The position numbers were made by a program, and so were the translations under genes. A stretch of DNA of 64,000 nt, from NCBI GenBank assembly GCA_034505955.1, contig JAPDQK010000014.1, positions 44,157 through 108,156 on the forward strand, in the 5' to 3' direction. The number at the start of each line of letters is the position of its first letter. Within the stretch, counting starts at the first letter, position 1. Of this stretch, positions 42,710 through 50,470 are shown piece after piece. Below the pieces are notes generated by a model. The model was not told the origin of the DNA, searched no databases, and was given only the letters and a program-made list of their open reading frames with translations. This stretch comes from Zhuqueibacter pondensis (GTDB lineage Bacteria; Zhuqueibacterota; Zhuqueibacteria; Zhuqueibacterales; Zhuqueibacteraceae).

Positions 42710-43100
42710 TTACGGCTGCTTCCCGAGCAGACTGCACAAGAGCACGATGAGCACGAAGAGTGTAATAAAAATGTAAACGCGATCGCGCTGCCGCCAAAAG
42801 GCAAAAACCGAAAATATCACGCGCGCAATTGGCGTGGCAATCAGCAATAAAAGCCCGAATTGAATGGTGCCGCGCCGGTGCAAATCCAGCGCGTCTTTTA
42901 CGATGCCGGATACACTCCGCAAGTCAGTCGGCTCGCCGTGAAAGACGCGATAATCGGGGAGGACCGCGCCGTAACGAATGAGATAAAAAAACGCCGCCCA
43001 CGAACACCACCACGACAGATAGGATTACGCCGATTCGCAAGAGATTGCCGAGAATTTCTTCGACTTGCTCATCGGTCCAGATTGTTTTGGATTTTGTCAT
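42710..43100 (-). pseudogene. DUF1634 membrane protein, frameshifted
   Basis: The C-terminal 70 residues (R-S-V-S-G-I-V-K-D-A-L-D-L-H-R-R-G-T and two helices) are typical DUF1634. The N-terminal half is in another frame from the ATG at 43098-43100: it encodes a hydrophilic head, a helix ending V-V-V-F-V-G-G-V-F, then Y-L-I-R-Y-G and Y-R-V-F-H-G-E-P if one base is removed from a run of seven A (42985-42991). The join is clean, so a real frameshift, slippage or a homopolymer sequencing error are the options. DUF1634 genes commonly pair with TauE/SafE genes, as here. Confidence 0.8.
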
Positions 43101-43101
43101 T

Positions 43102-43938
43102 TTATAGCCTCCCGGTCAAACCGTTATAGATCATCTCGACGGCGAGCACAAGTATGACCAAACCCAAAATGATTCGCAAAAGCCGGGTTTCGGCGCTGAC
43201 CAAAATGCGCGTTCCCAACAAGGCGCCGAGCAGCACACCGAGCATCACCGGCATCGCCAGGCCGGGATCGATGTAGCCGCGATTGAGATACACGCCGGCG
43301 CTGGCCACGGCGGTGACGCCGATCATAAAATTGCTGGTGGTGGTGGAAACTTTGAAGGGAATGCGCATGATTTGATCCATGGCGAGCACTTTGAAAGCGC
43401 CGGCGCCGATGCCGAGCATTCCTGAAAGCGTGCCGGCGACGAACATGAGACCGAAGCCGCCGGGAACGGCGCGCACGTAATAGTGGCGCGGTCCCTCCGG
43501 AGTGGGAAAGCTGCCGTTCATGCGCAAACGGGCCGCCAGAGAGTTTGACGGAATCTCATTGATTTGCACACGCCGGGGACGGCTCGAGAAATACGCCGAG
43601 ATCAGCAACACAATTCCAAAAATGACTGCAATCGCGCCGTTGGCAATCTTGGCGGCGAGAAAAGCGCCCAAGAGTGCCCCCAATGTCGTGGCAATTTCGA
43701 GAAACATGCCGATGCGGATGTTGCTGTATCCTTCTTTGAGGTAAGCCGCTGCCGCTCCCGAGGAGGTGGCAATAACTGAAACCAGCGAGGCGCCAATGGC
43801 GTAGCGAATATCCACGCCCAGCGCCAACGTTAACATCGGCACAATAACTACGCCGCCGCCAAGCCCGGTCAACGCGCCCCAAAATCCGGCCGCCAATGAA
43901 CCGAGCCAGACAAGTCCGGTGAATTCGAGTGTATTCAT
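43102..43938 (-). CDS. TauE/SafE-family sulfite/anion exporter
   Basis: A 278-residue inner-membrane protein with about eight helices in two repeated halves. G-A-L-T-G-L-G-G-G-V-V-I-V-P-M-L (residues ~21-36) and G-M-L-G-I-G-A-G-A-F-K-V near 165 are the inverted-repeat signature of TauE/SafE transporters, which export sulfite, sulfonates or related organic anions. It lies directly upstream of the DUF1634 gene (one base apart), a common two-gene unit. The substrate is not determinable here. Confidence 0.9.
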   Translation of the reverse strand: MNTLEFTGLVWLGSLAAGFWGALTGLGGGVVIVPMLTLALGVDIRYAIGASLVSVIATSSGAAAAYLKEGYSNIRIGMFLEIATTLGALLGAFLAAKIANGAIAVIFGIVLLISAYFSSRPRRVQINEIPSNSLAARLRMNGSFPTPEGPRHYYVRAVPGGFGLMFVAGTLSGMLGIGAGAFKVLAMDQIMRIPFKVSTTTSNFMIGVTAVASAGVYLNRGYIDPGLAMPVMLGVLLGALLGTRILVSAETRLLRIILGLVILVLAVEMIYNGLTGRL

Positions 43939-43955
43939 TATTCTTTAGCCATGAA

Positions 43956-44395
43956 TTATTTTTTTATTGGTTTAAATTTTTTGGAATTCTCCGTCCTGCT
44001 CATCATTTTGCTGATCTCGCCCCGAATGAACGGCAACGTCATGCCGCTGCGAGCAATGGCAAACAAGCCGAGCACCCACAGTGGAATGGTCAACACAATG
44101 AATACAACCACCGAAAAACCGGCGGCCGGCGTTTTGTCGATGCCAAAGAGCTGCAAGCCCACCACGCTAAAGAATTGATACGTGCCGACGTTGGAAGGGG
44201 CATTCGGAATGGCGGTGCCGATATGAACGATCAGCAAAATGACGGCGCCGGCCAATAACGACAATGGCAAGCCGCAGGCGATCATCACCAGCCAAAACGC
44301 CATAATTTGAAAGACCAAAATCAAAACTGAAACGCTAAAGGCAATGTAAGCATAGTGTGAGGTGCCGATGTCGCGCAGCTCGCCGCGGCGGGAGG
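43956..44395 (-). pseudogene. UPF0104/LPG-flippase-like membrane protein, 5'-truncated
   Basis: From about 44360 down to 43956 the sequence encodes the last three to four helices of a lysylphosphatidylglycerol synthase-type flippase domain: H-I-G-T-A-I-P-N-A-P-S-N-V-G-T-Y-Q with F-F-S-V-V-G-L-Q is the family landmark. Intact proteins are about 320 residues; roughly half is missing at the N-terminus. Near 44390 the homology stops and a PDZ gene begins in the opposite direction, so no normal start exists. It is either a deletion product or an assembly join. Confidence 0.7.
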
Positions 44396-44693
44396 CCGGC
44401 AGGAATTGGAAGAGCTGCTCGGCTTTGCTGTGTCTCCGTTGCGACCGGAATTGGCCCAACGTTACAATCTGGATGCGCGCAGCAGCGGCGTGGTGGTCAC
44501 GAGCATCGACCAGAACAGCGCCGCCTTCCGTGCCGGTCTGCAGGAAGGCGATTTGATCCGTTCAGTGAATCGCCAACGCGTGCAAAGCGTCGCCGAATTT
44601 CGCGAGGCGCTGAAGGGTGTTAAAAAAGGTGATACGGTGCTCCTGCAAGTGACGCGGAGCAGCGGCAGCTTGTTCATCGCGTTTGCGATTTGA
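44361..44693 (+). pseudogene. DegP/HtrA-type protease remnant: C-terminal PDZ domain only
   Basis: A PDZ domain of the type that ends Do/DegQ proteases: L-G-F-A-V-S-P-L, then S-G-V-V-V-T-S-I-D-Q-N-S-A-A-F-R-A-G-L-Q-E-G-D-L-I and V-N-R-Q-R-V-Q-S-V-A-E-F. The trypsin-like domain and first PDZ are missing. The frame is open from 44361 but has no convincing start (TTG at 44406 is the first candidate), and it faces the truncated flippase gene head to head. It could still be translated as a small PDZ protein, but a broken htrA gene is the simplest reading. A PH-domain gene follows after 16 bases. Confidence 0.7.
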
Positions 44694-44709
44694 AGCGGAC
44701 GGAGGCGAA

Positions 44710-45147
44710 ATGAAATACACCTTCAGGCCGGCTTGGCGCAGCCAATGGCTGTTGATGCTGCTGGCAATGATTTTGTTTGCAGCGCCATTTGCTTATTTGT
44801 ACGAAACGTATTATATTGAAATCGAGGCGATGCTGCAACCCCATTATGCCTGGCTGTGGTCGCCGTTTCTGCTCATCTTTTTGATCATGGCTTATCGTCG
44901 CTACTCGTGGCGATTCCGGGTCGAGGGCGGCACGATTGAAAGCCGCCACGGCCTCATCGCGCGCGAAATCAAGGCGATTCCGCTGGCGAACGTGCAGAGC
45001 GTCAACGTGCGGCAGTCATTCTTTGAGCGGCTTTGGGGCATCGGCGACATCGAGTTCAGCACCGCCGCGACTCCGGAGGTCGAAGTGACGTTCCGCCGCG
45101 TCTCCCGGCCGATGGCGGTGCGGCGAAAAATACAGCGCTTGTCGTAG
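44710..45147 (+). CDS. Membrane protein with bacterial PH (bPH2, YdbS/YdbT-like) domain
   Basis: A 145-residue protein with two membrane helices (about 12-30 and 52-68) and a C-terminal bPH2 domain: R-V-E-G-G-T-I-E-S-R-H-G-L-I-A-R-E, I-P-L-A-N-V-Q-S-V-N-V-R-Q-S-F-F-E-R and G-I-G-D-I-E-F-S-T are near-diagnostic. Function in the family is unclear. GGAGG precedes the ATG at 44710; the TTG extension from 44683 overlaps the upstream remnant. It is 16 bases after the PDZ remnant. Confidence 0.85.
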   Translation: MKYTFRPAWRSQWLLMLLAMILFAAPFAYLYETYYIEIEAMLQPHYAWLWSPFLLIFLIMAYRRYSWRFRVEGGTIESRHGLIAREIKAIPLANVQSVNVRQSFFERLWGIGDIEFSTAATPEVEVTFRRVSRPMAVRRKIQRLS

Positions 45148-45187
45148 CGCGACATGCGCCGGCAAGGAAATGGGAGGATGATGATAT

Positions 45188-45262
45188 GGCAGAATGATTT
45201 CTCGGCAGAACGATTTTTAAATCCTTCGGACGTAGTCATCCTGCCGAAAAATTATTCTGCCC
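45188..45262. repeat. GGCAGAA/TTCTGCC palindromic repeat, copy 2
   Basis: GGCAGAATGATTTCTCGGCAGAACGATT on the left matches CATCCTGCCGAAAAATTATTCTGCC inverted on the right: two nested GGCAGAA arms around a loop of about 25 bases. It lies 50 bases before the site-2 protease gene. Confidence 0.8.
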
Positions 45263-45312
45263 ATTTAATTCCGAAGTGGTCGAATCTCATTAAACCGTGA
45301 GGAGGAAAGCTT

Positions 45313-46416
45313 ATGAAATGGTCCTGGAAACTGGGCGAATTCGCCGGCATCGGCGTTTACGTTCACACGACTTTTTTTCTCATCATCATCTGGATCGCCG
45401 TGGCGCACTGGGTGCAGGGCGCCAGCCTGGCGATGATGCTCTCCGCCATTAGCTTCATCCTGGCGTTGTTTGGCTGCGTGGTTTTGCACGAATTTGGCCA
45501 CGCGCTCACCGCCAAAAAATACGGCATTAAAACCCGCGACATCACGCTGCTGCCCATCGGCGGCGTCGCGCGTTTGGAGCGCATGCCGGATGATCCCAAA
45601 CAGGAGCTGTGGGTGGCGCTGGCGGGGCCGGCGGTCAACGTCGTCATCGCCGCGGCGCTTTATGTCTGGCTGATCATCACCGCGAGTCTCGAGCCATTCA
45701 GCAAGCTCAGCGTAACCGGCGGCTCGTTTCTCGAGCGGCTGATGGTGGTCAATATTTTTCTGGTGGTGTTCAACATGCTGCCGGCGTTCCCAATGGACGG
45801 CGGTCGCGTGCTCCGCGCGCTGTTGGCCATACGAATGGAATACACCCGCGCCACGCAAATTGCCGCCAGCATCGGCCAGGGCATGGCGTTCTTGTTCGGG
45901 TTGATCGGCTTGTTCTACAACCCGTTTTTGATTTTCATCGCCCTGTTCGTCTGGATTGGCGCGGCCCAGGAGGCCAGCATGGTGCAGATGAAATCCTCGC
46001 TCAGCGGCATTCCGGTGCGGCGCGCGATGCTGACCGATTTCCAAACGCTGTCGCCGCGCGACACGCTCTCCCGCGCCATCGAGCTGATTCTCGCCGGCTC
46101 GCAGCAGGATTTTCCCGTGGTTGAAGATGGCCGCGTGGCCGGCATCTTGACGCGCAGCGACTTGCTCAAGGCCGTGGCGCAAAGCGGGCAGAGCGCGCCA
46201 GTTGCCAATGTCATGCAGAGCGAGTTTCAAACCGTCGATCCCTCTGAAATGCTGGAAACCGCGTTCCTGCGGCTGCAAACCTGCAAGTGCCGCACCATGC
46301 CGGTGGCGCGCCGCGGTGAGCTGGTGGGTTTGCTCACGATGGACAACGTCGGCGAGTTTCTGATGATCGAAGCCGCGCTCAGCGGCGCCGCCATGAAACC
46401 GGCGCTGCGGGCGTGA
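45313..46416 (+). CDS. Site-2 protease (M50) with CBS domain pair
   Basis: A 367-residue intramembrane zinc metalloprotease. It has H59-E-F-G-H63 in a membrane helix and the distal ligand D162 in N-M-L-P-A-F-P-M-D-G-G-R, followed by membrane helices to about 225 and two CBS repeats (~235-355). This is the SpoIVFB-like class with cytoplasmic CBS domains that sense adenine nucleotides or similar ligands. It would release a membrane-bound regulator; no anti-sigma factor gene is adjacent, so the substrate is unknown. GAGGAGG upstream of the ATG at 45313 fixes the start. Confidence 0.92.
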   Translation: MKWSWKLGEFAGIGVYVHTTFFLIIIWIAVAHWVQGASLAMMLSAISFILALFGCVVLHEFGHALTAKKYGIKTRDITLLPIGGVARLERMPDDPKQELWVALAGPAVNVVIAAALYVWLIITASLEPFSKLSVTGGSFLERLMVVNIFLVVFNMLPAFPMDGGRVLRALLAIRMEYTRATQIAASIGQGMAFLFGLIGLFYNPFLIFIALFVWIGAAQEASMVQMKSSLSGIPVRRAMLTDFQTLSPRDTLSRAIELILAGSQQDFPVVEDGRVAGILTRSDLLKAVAQSGQSAPVANVMQSEFQTVDPSEMLETAFLRLQTCKCRTMPVARRGELVGLLTMDNVGEFLMIEAALSGAAMKPALRA

Positions 46417-46424
46417 CGGGGTGA

Positions 46425-46575
46425 TGGCAGAATAATTAGTCGACAGAATGATTTTTTGAAAACCTTATCGGATCAAAAGATTTAATTATTCCGCCGATGA
46501 ATCATCCTGCCATATAATTGGCAGGATAATGGATTGGCAGAATGATTTTTGAAAACCAATAAAAAGCTTTCATTC
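46425..46575. repeat. GGCAGAA/TTCTGCC palindromic repeats, copies 3-4
   Basis: ATGGCAGAATAATTAGTCGA and AATCATCCTGCCAT form the outer arms of one palindrome (to about 46515). A second, partial unit starts at TTGGCAGGATAATGG and TTGGCAGAATGATTTTTG. The block runs directly into a tandem repeat. Confidence 0.75.
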
Positions 46576-46665
46576 TTCTGCCATTCATTTTTCTGCCATT
46601 CATTTTTCTGCCATTCATTTTTCTGCCATTCATTTTTCTGCCATTCATTTTTCTGTCATTTTTAA
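46576..46665. repeat. 15-bp tandem repeat TTCTGCCATTCATTT, five perfect copies plus one partial
   Basis: Perfect units at 46576, 46591, 46606, 46621 and 46636, and a degenerate sixth at 46651. The unit contains the TTCTGCCAT arm of the palindromic family, so it looks like tandem amplification of one arm. It sits 47 bases before the CNNM start codon. Confidence 0.95.
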
Positions 46666-46711
46666 ACATTTTTTGCAGGACGAATTATCGAATTGCCAGG
46701 GACTGCGAACG

Positions 46712-47737
46712 ATGACGTTGATGATTTGGATCGGGATCGCGGTCTGCGTATCCCAATCGGCGGTCATGTCCGGCATGAATTTGGCGTTTTTCACGGTCAG
46801 CAAGCTGGAGCTCCAAATCGAGGCCGCCAAGAACAATAAACAGGCGCGCCGGGTTCTGGCGCTGCGCGAGGATGCGAATTTTCTGCTGGTGACGATTCTC
46901 TGGGGGAACGTGGCGGTCAATGTGCTGCTGGCCCTGCTGTCCGGCTCGGTGCTCACCGGCGGCGTGGCGTTTCTCTTCTCGACCGTCGTCATAACCATTT
47001 TCGGAGAAATCGTGCCGCAAGCGTACTTCTCGCGGCATGCGCTGAAATTTGCTTCCCTGCTCTCACCCGTCCTCCGTTTTTACCAGTTCCTTCTGTTTCC
47101 CGTGGCCAAGCCAACCGCCGTGGTTCTGAACAAATGGCTTGGCCCCGAGGCCATTGCGTATTTTAAAGAAAAGGATATCCGCGAGCTGATCAAGCTGCAC
47201 ATGAATGCCTCGCAAACGGAAATCGAAAAAGTCGAAGGCCAAGGCGCGCTGAATTTTCTGGCGCTCGATGACGTTCCTCTGGCGGATGAAGGCGAAGTCC
47301 TTGATCCCAACAGCATCGTGCGGCTGAGCTTTGAAGATGACCGGCCGATTTTCCCCGAAATCAAGCCGGCCATTGCCGACGAATTCATCAAGCGCATTCA
47401 CCTTTCTGGAAAAAAGTGGATCGTTCTTGTTGACGCCGATGATAGTCCACGGCTGGTCGTGGATTCGGACGAGTTCATTCGCGAAGCTTTGTTCGAATTC
47501 AACCGATTCAATCCCTACCGGCACTGCCACCGCCCTCTCATCGCCGGAAGCGGCCGAACCACGATCGGCGATATCATTTCACTTCTCCAGGTAAAACCCA
47601 GCCACAGCCAGGATGACGTTGTCGATCATGACGTCATCTTGTTGTGGGGTGAAGACAAGCGTGTCATTACCGGGGCCGACGTTCTCGGCAGGCTTCTCCG
47701 GGGAATTGTCCGGAACCCGGCGACAGGTGATTTGTGA
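46712..47737 (+). CDS. CNNM (DUF21)/CorB-like membrane protein
   Basis: A 341-residue membrane protein. The N-terminal DUF21 domain (residues ~1-160) has three to four helices with the characteristic S-G-M-N-L-A-F-F near residue 22, W-G-N-V-A-V-N-V-L-L-A near 65-75 and F-G-E-I-V-P-Q near 100. CNNM/CorB proteins are linked to Mg2+ (or Co2+) export. The C-terminal region is soluble and only loosely resembles the CBS pair expected in this family. The start is taken at the ATG at 46712, as the frame from 46673 begins with TTG inside repeat-flanking DNA. Confidence 0.85.
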   Translation: MTLMIWIGIAVCVSQSAVMSGMNLAFFTVSKLELQIEAAKNNKQARRVLALREDANFLLVTILWGNVAVNVLLALLSGSVLTGGVAFLFSTVVITIFGEIVPQAYFSRHALKFASLLSPVLRFYQFLLFPVAKPTAVVLNKWLGPEAIAYFKEKDIRELIKLHMNASQTEIEKVEGQGALNFLALDDVPLADEGEVLDPNSIVRLSFEDDRPIFPEIKPAIADEFIKRIHLSGKKWIVLVDADDSPRLVVDSDEFIREALFEFNRFNPYRHCHRPLIAGSGRTTIGDIISLLQVKPSHSQDDVVDHDVILLWGEDKRVITGADVLGRLLRGIVRNPATGDL

Positions 47738-47795
47738 GATCAAGCGATGGAGAGGTGCAACGATTTATCGTTGCCGTGTTTGCCACAAAATGCCC

Positions 47796-47841
47796 CGGAG
47801 TGCAACGGTTCACCGTTGCAATGCTGAAGCATTGCACTCCG
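47796..47841. repeat. Nested hairpin (CGGAGTGCAA palindrome)
   Basis: The outer stem CGGAGTGCAA (47796-47805) pairs with TTGCACTCCG (47832-47841). Inside, CGG-TTCA-CCG and TGCAATGCT-GA-AGCATTGCA form further hairpins. A related GTGCAACG/CGTTGC pair lies just upstream, and pieces recur near 50360-50440. It precedes the glucan phosphorylase gene. Confidence 0.7.
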
Positions 47842-47879
47842 ATTTTCATAAGAATTGTTTACCAGAATAGGAGGTCAAT

Positions 47880-49592
47880 ATGCGGCAATCCATGAACGAA
47901 CAACGATCGGTGGCCTATTTCTCCATGGAGATTGGGCTGCATGAGCGCATCCATACTTACAGCGGCGGCTTGGGGGTGCTGGCCGGCGATACGATCCGCT
48001 CCGCCGCCGATCTCGAGGTGCCCACGGTTGCGGTCACTCTTCTTTACCGCAAGGGCTATTTCCACCAAAAACTCGAGGCCGATGGATGGCAGCGGGAGGA
48101 GCCGGATTCCTGGGCCGTGGAGGATTTTCTCGAAGAGATGCCCCAGCGAACCTGGGTTCTCGTGGAAGGGCGAACCGTCCACTTGCGGTGCTGGAGATAT
48201 GACGTCAAAGGCGCCAGCGGCTTCACGGTGCCGGTCTATTTTCTCGACGCCGATTTGCCGGAAAATTACGAATGGGATCGCACCTTGACCCATTTTCTGT
48301 ATGGCGGAGACGAGCACTACCGGCTCTGCCAGGAGGTGATCCTCGGCATCGGCGGCGCCAGGATGCTCCGCGCTCTCGGCCACGAAAACATTCGCAGCTT
48401 TCACATGAATGAAGGGCATGCCGCCCTGTTGACGCTGGAGCTTTTGGATGAAGAAGCCAAACGCGCCGGCAGAAAATCGTTTACTGAAGAAGACCGGCAA
48501 GCGGTGCGGAACCAATGCGTTTTCACGACCCATACTCCCGTTCCTGCCGGGCACGACAGGTTCCCTATCGATCTGGCGCGACGGGTGCTCGGCGAGCGCG
48601 ATGATTTCTTTAGTTTGGAGGGCGTTCTTTATGAGGAAAATACTCTGAACATGACCAACCTGGCCCTCAACCTGAGCCGTTACGTCAACGGCGTTGCTCG
48701 AAAACACGGCGAGGTCTCACAGCTGATGTTCGCCGGTTATTCCATTGATGCCATCACCAATGGCGTTCATGCGGCAACCTGGGTTTCGGAGCCGTTTCAG
48801 GAACTTTTCGACCGCCATATTCCGCTTTGGCGGCAGGACAATTTCTGCCTGCGATCCGCCCTGAGCATTCCCAAGCAGGAGATTTGGGAAGCCCATATGC
48901 GGGCCAAGAAACGGCTGATTGATTTTGTCAATCGGGAAACCGGCGACAGCATGGATGAGAACGTGTTGACCATCGGCTTTGCCCGCCGCGCTACGACTTA
49001 CAAAAGGGGTGACCTGCTGTTTCAGGATTTGGAGCGGCTGCGAAGAATCGCTGCCGCAGCCGGCAAAATTCAGGTGATCTACGCCGGCAAGGCTCATCCT
49101 CGTGATCATGGCGGCAAAGAACTCATTAAGCGGATTTTCCAGGCCAAGCAAGCTCTGGCGAACGAGGTCAAGATTGCGTATCTTGAGAATTACAACATGG
49201 CGCTGGGCGCGATGATCACTGCCGGAGTCGATATTTGGCTGAACACGCCTGAGCCACCTATGGAGGCCTCGGGGACCAGCGGCATGAAGGCGGCGCTCAA
49301 CGGCGTTCCCAACCTGAGCGTGCTGGACGGCTGGTGGATCGAAGGGCATATCGAGGGACTGACGGGCTGGGCCATCGGCGAGGCGGCCCGGGGAAAGGGC
49401 GAAGATCGGGACCACTCGCTGGATGCGCCCTCCCTGTACGACAAGCTGGAAAAGATCGTTCTCCCTCTTTTCTACGGCGACCGGGAGCGGTTCATCGCGG
49501 TGATGATCTACTCCATCGCCATCAACGGATCGTTTTTTAATACGCACAGAATGGTGCAGGAGTACGTGCTGAACGCGTATTTTCATCACTAA
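47880..49592 (+). CDS. glgP: Alpha-glucan (glycogen/maltodextrin) phosphorylase, short form
   Basis: PLP-dependent enzyme releasing glucose-1-phosphate from glycogen or dextrins. It has 570 residues, the short bacterial form compared with about 800 for the E. coli type. Landmarks: Y-F-S-M-E-I-G-L at the start, Y-S-G-G-L-G-V-L-A-G-D, the H-M-N-E-G-H-A substrate segment, T-H-T-P-V-P-A-G-H, and the PLP-site region E-A-S-G-T-S-G-M-K-A near residues 461-470. Longer relatives carry an N-terminal DUF3417 domain, absent here. AGGAGG precedes the ATG at 47880. Confidence 0.93.
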   Translation: MRQSMNEQRSVAYFSMEIGLHERIHTYSGGLGVLAGDTIRSAADLEVPTVAVTLLYRKGYFHQKLEADGWQREEPDSWAVEDFLEEMPQRTWVLVEGRTVHLRCWRYDVKGASGFTVPVYFLDADLPENYEWDRTLTHFLYGGDEHYRLCQEVILGIGGARMLRALGHENIRSFHMNEGHAALLTLELLDEEAKRAGRKSFTEEDRQAVRNQCVFTTHTPVPAGHDRFPIDLARRVLGERDDFFSLEGVLYEENTLNMTNLALNLSRYVNGVARKHGEVSQLMFAGYSIDAITNGVHAATWVSEPFQELFDRHIPLWRQDNFCLRSALSIPKQEIWEAHMRAKKRLIDFVNRETGDSMDENVLTIGFARRATTYKRGDLLFQDLERLRRIAAAAGKIQVIYAGKAHPRDHGGKELIKRIFQAKQALANEVKIAYLENYNMALGAMITAGVDIWLNTPEPPMEASGTSGMKAALNGVPNLSVLDGWWIEGHIEGLTGWAIGEAARGKGEDRDHSLDAPSLYDKLEKIVLPLFYGDRERFIAVMIYSIAINGSFFNTHRMVQEYVLNAYFHH

Positions 49593-49905
49593 CATAAGCC
49601 GGAACTAAACATCGTCTGGATCAAAATTTAAACGACTTAAATCCAGGCGATTCATAAAATCCGAATACCACCAAAAGTCGTTGCTTTTTTTGAAAAGTTT
49701 TGACTTATAACAGACTACGCCAGTTTTCAGACAAGCTGAAAACTGGAGCCTTGCGGGCAGCATCGGAAAACAAATTTTTTCCAACGGATTGAAAAAACCC
49801 AATTGTAAAAGATTTGTCCGATGGGTTTTTCTATCAGGTGGAGAAATCAAAAATTCAGAATTTTTTTTGTAACTTTTGCTGCGTAATGACCTAAGGAGAT
49901 TCAAA
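49593..49905. other. Intergenic region with one hairpin (313 bp)
   Basis: CCAGTTTTCAG (49720-49730) and CTGAAAACTGG (49736-49746) form a perfect 11-bp stem with a five-base loop, without a following T run. Around it lie AT-rich stretches; AACCCAATTG-TAAAAGATTTGTCCGATGGGTTTTT (49796-49829) may be a second, weaker hairpin ending in T. A minus-strand ORF here (49605-49919) is not supported. Confidence 0.45.
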
Positions 49906-50340
49906 ATGAACAAAGTCAAACGGCTTCTCGAGCTGAAAGGCAGTCACGTTTGGACGATTGCCAAGGATGCAACCGTCCTGGATGCCCTGAAACTGATGGC
50001 AGAGAAAAACATTGGCGCGCTGCCGGTCGTGGAGGGCGGAGCGCTTATTGGAATTTTCACCGAGCGTGATTATGCCCGGAAGCTCGGGCTGCAAGGAAAG
50101 CAGGCGGAGACAACCCGTATCGAAGAAGTCATGACCAGAGAAGTGATCACCGTCACTCCCGACCAATCCGTCAATGACTGCATGGCGCTGATGACGGAAA
50201 AGCGCATCCGCCACCTGCCGGTTTTGGAGGAAGGCCGTTTGGTGGGACTCGTCTCCATTGGGGACGTGGTTAAGGACATTATTGAAGAATTGGAGTTTTT
50301 TGTTCAGCAGCTCCAAAATTATATCACCGGGCTAAGATGA
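49906..50340 (+). CDS. CBS-domain pair protein
   Basis: A 144-residue cytosolic protein made of two CBS motifs: A-T-V-L-D-A-L-K-L-M with I-G-I-F-T-E-R-D-Y near 57-65, and S-V-N-D-C-M-A-L-M with L-V-G-L-V-S-I-G-D-V near 120-130. Stand-alone CBS proteins bind adenosine derivatives and regulate partners. AAGGAG nine bases before the ATG at 49906 supports the start. It lies between glucan phosphorylase and the cytochrome cluster; the partner is unknown. Confidence 0.92.
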   Translation: MNKVKRLLELKGSHVWTIAKDATVLDALKLMAEKNIGALPVVEGGALIGIFTERDYARKLGLQGKQAETTRIEEVMTREVITVTPDQSVNDCMALMTEKRIRHLPVLEEGRLVGLVSIGDVVKDIIEELEFFVQQLQNYITGLR

Positions 50341-50470
50341 GGCGGTATTGATTTGAGGGTGCAACAAATTGCGGGGAAGGCAACCGGAGTGCGAAACTTC
50401 AGCTTCGCGCACGCAAGACTAAAGCATTGCACGCCGGCTTATAAAATGTTACAGGAAAGGAGATCATCGC

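Noticed and set aside
46576..46665. Possible CRISPR array
   Set aside because: The 15-bp units are directly contiguous with no spacers; it is a simple tandem repeat.
49690..49830. Possible riboswitch before the CBS-domain gene
   Set aside because: There is one good hairpin, but none of the conserved core words of known classes (for example c-di-GMP) could be matched.
49605..49919. 104-codon minus-strand ORF
   Set aside because: Overlaps the ribosome-binding site and start of the CBS gene, has AT-rich composition and no family pattern.
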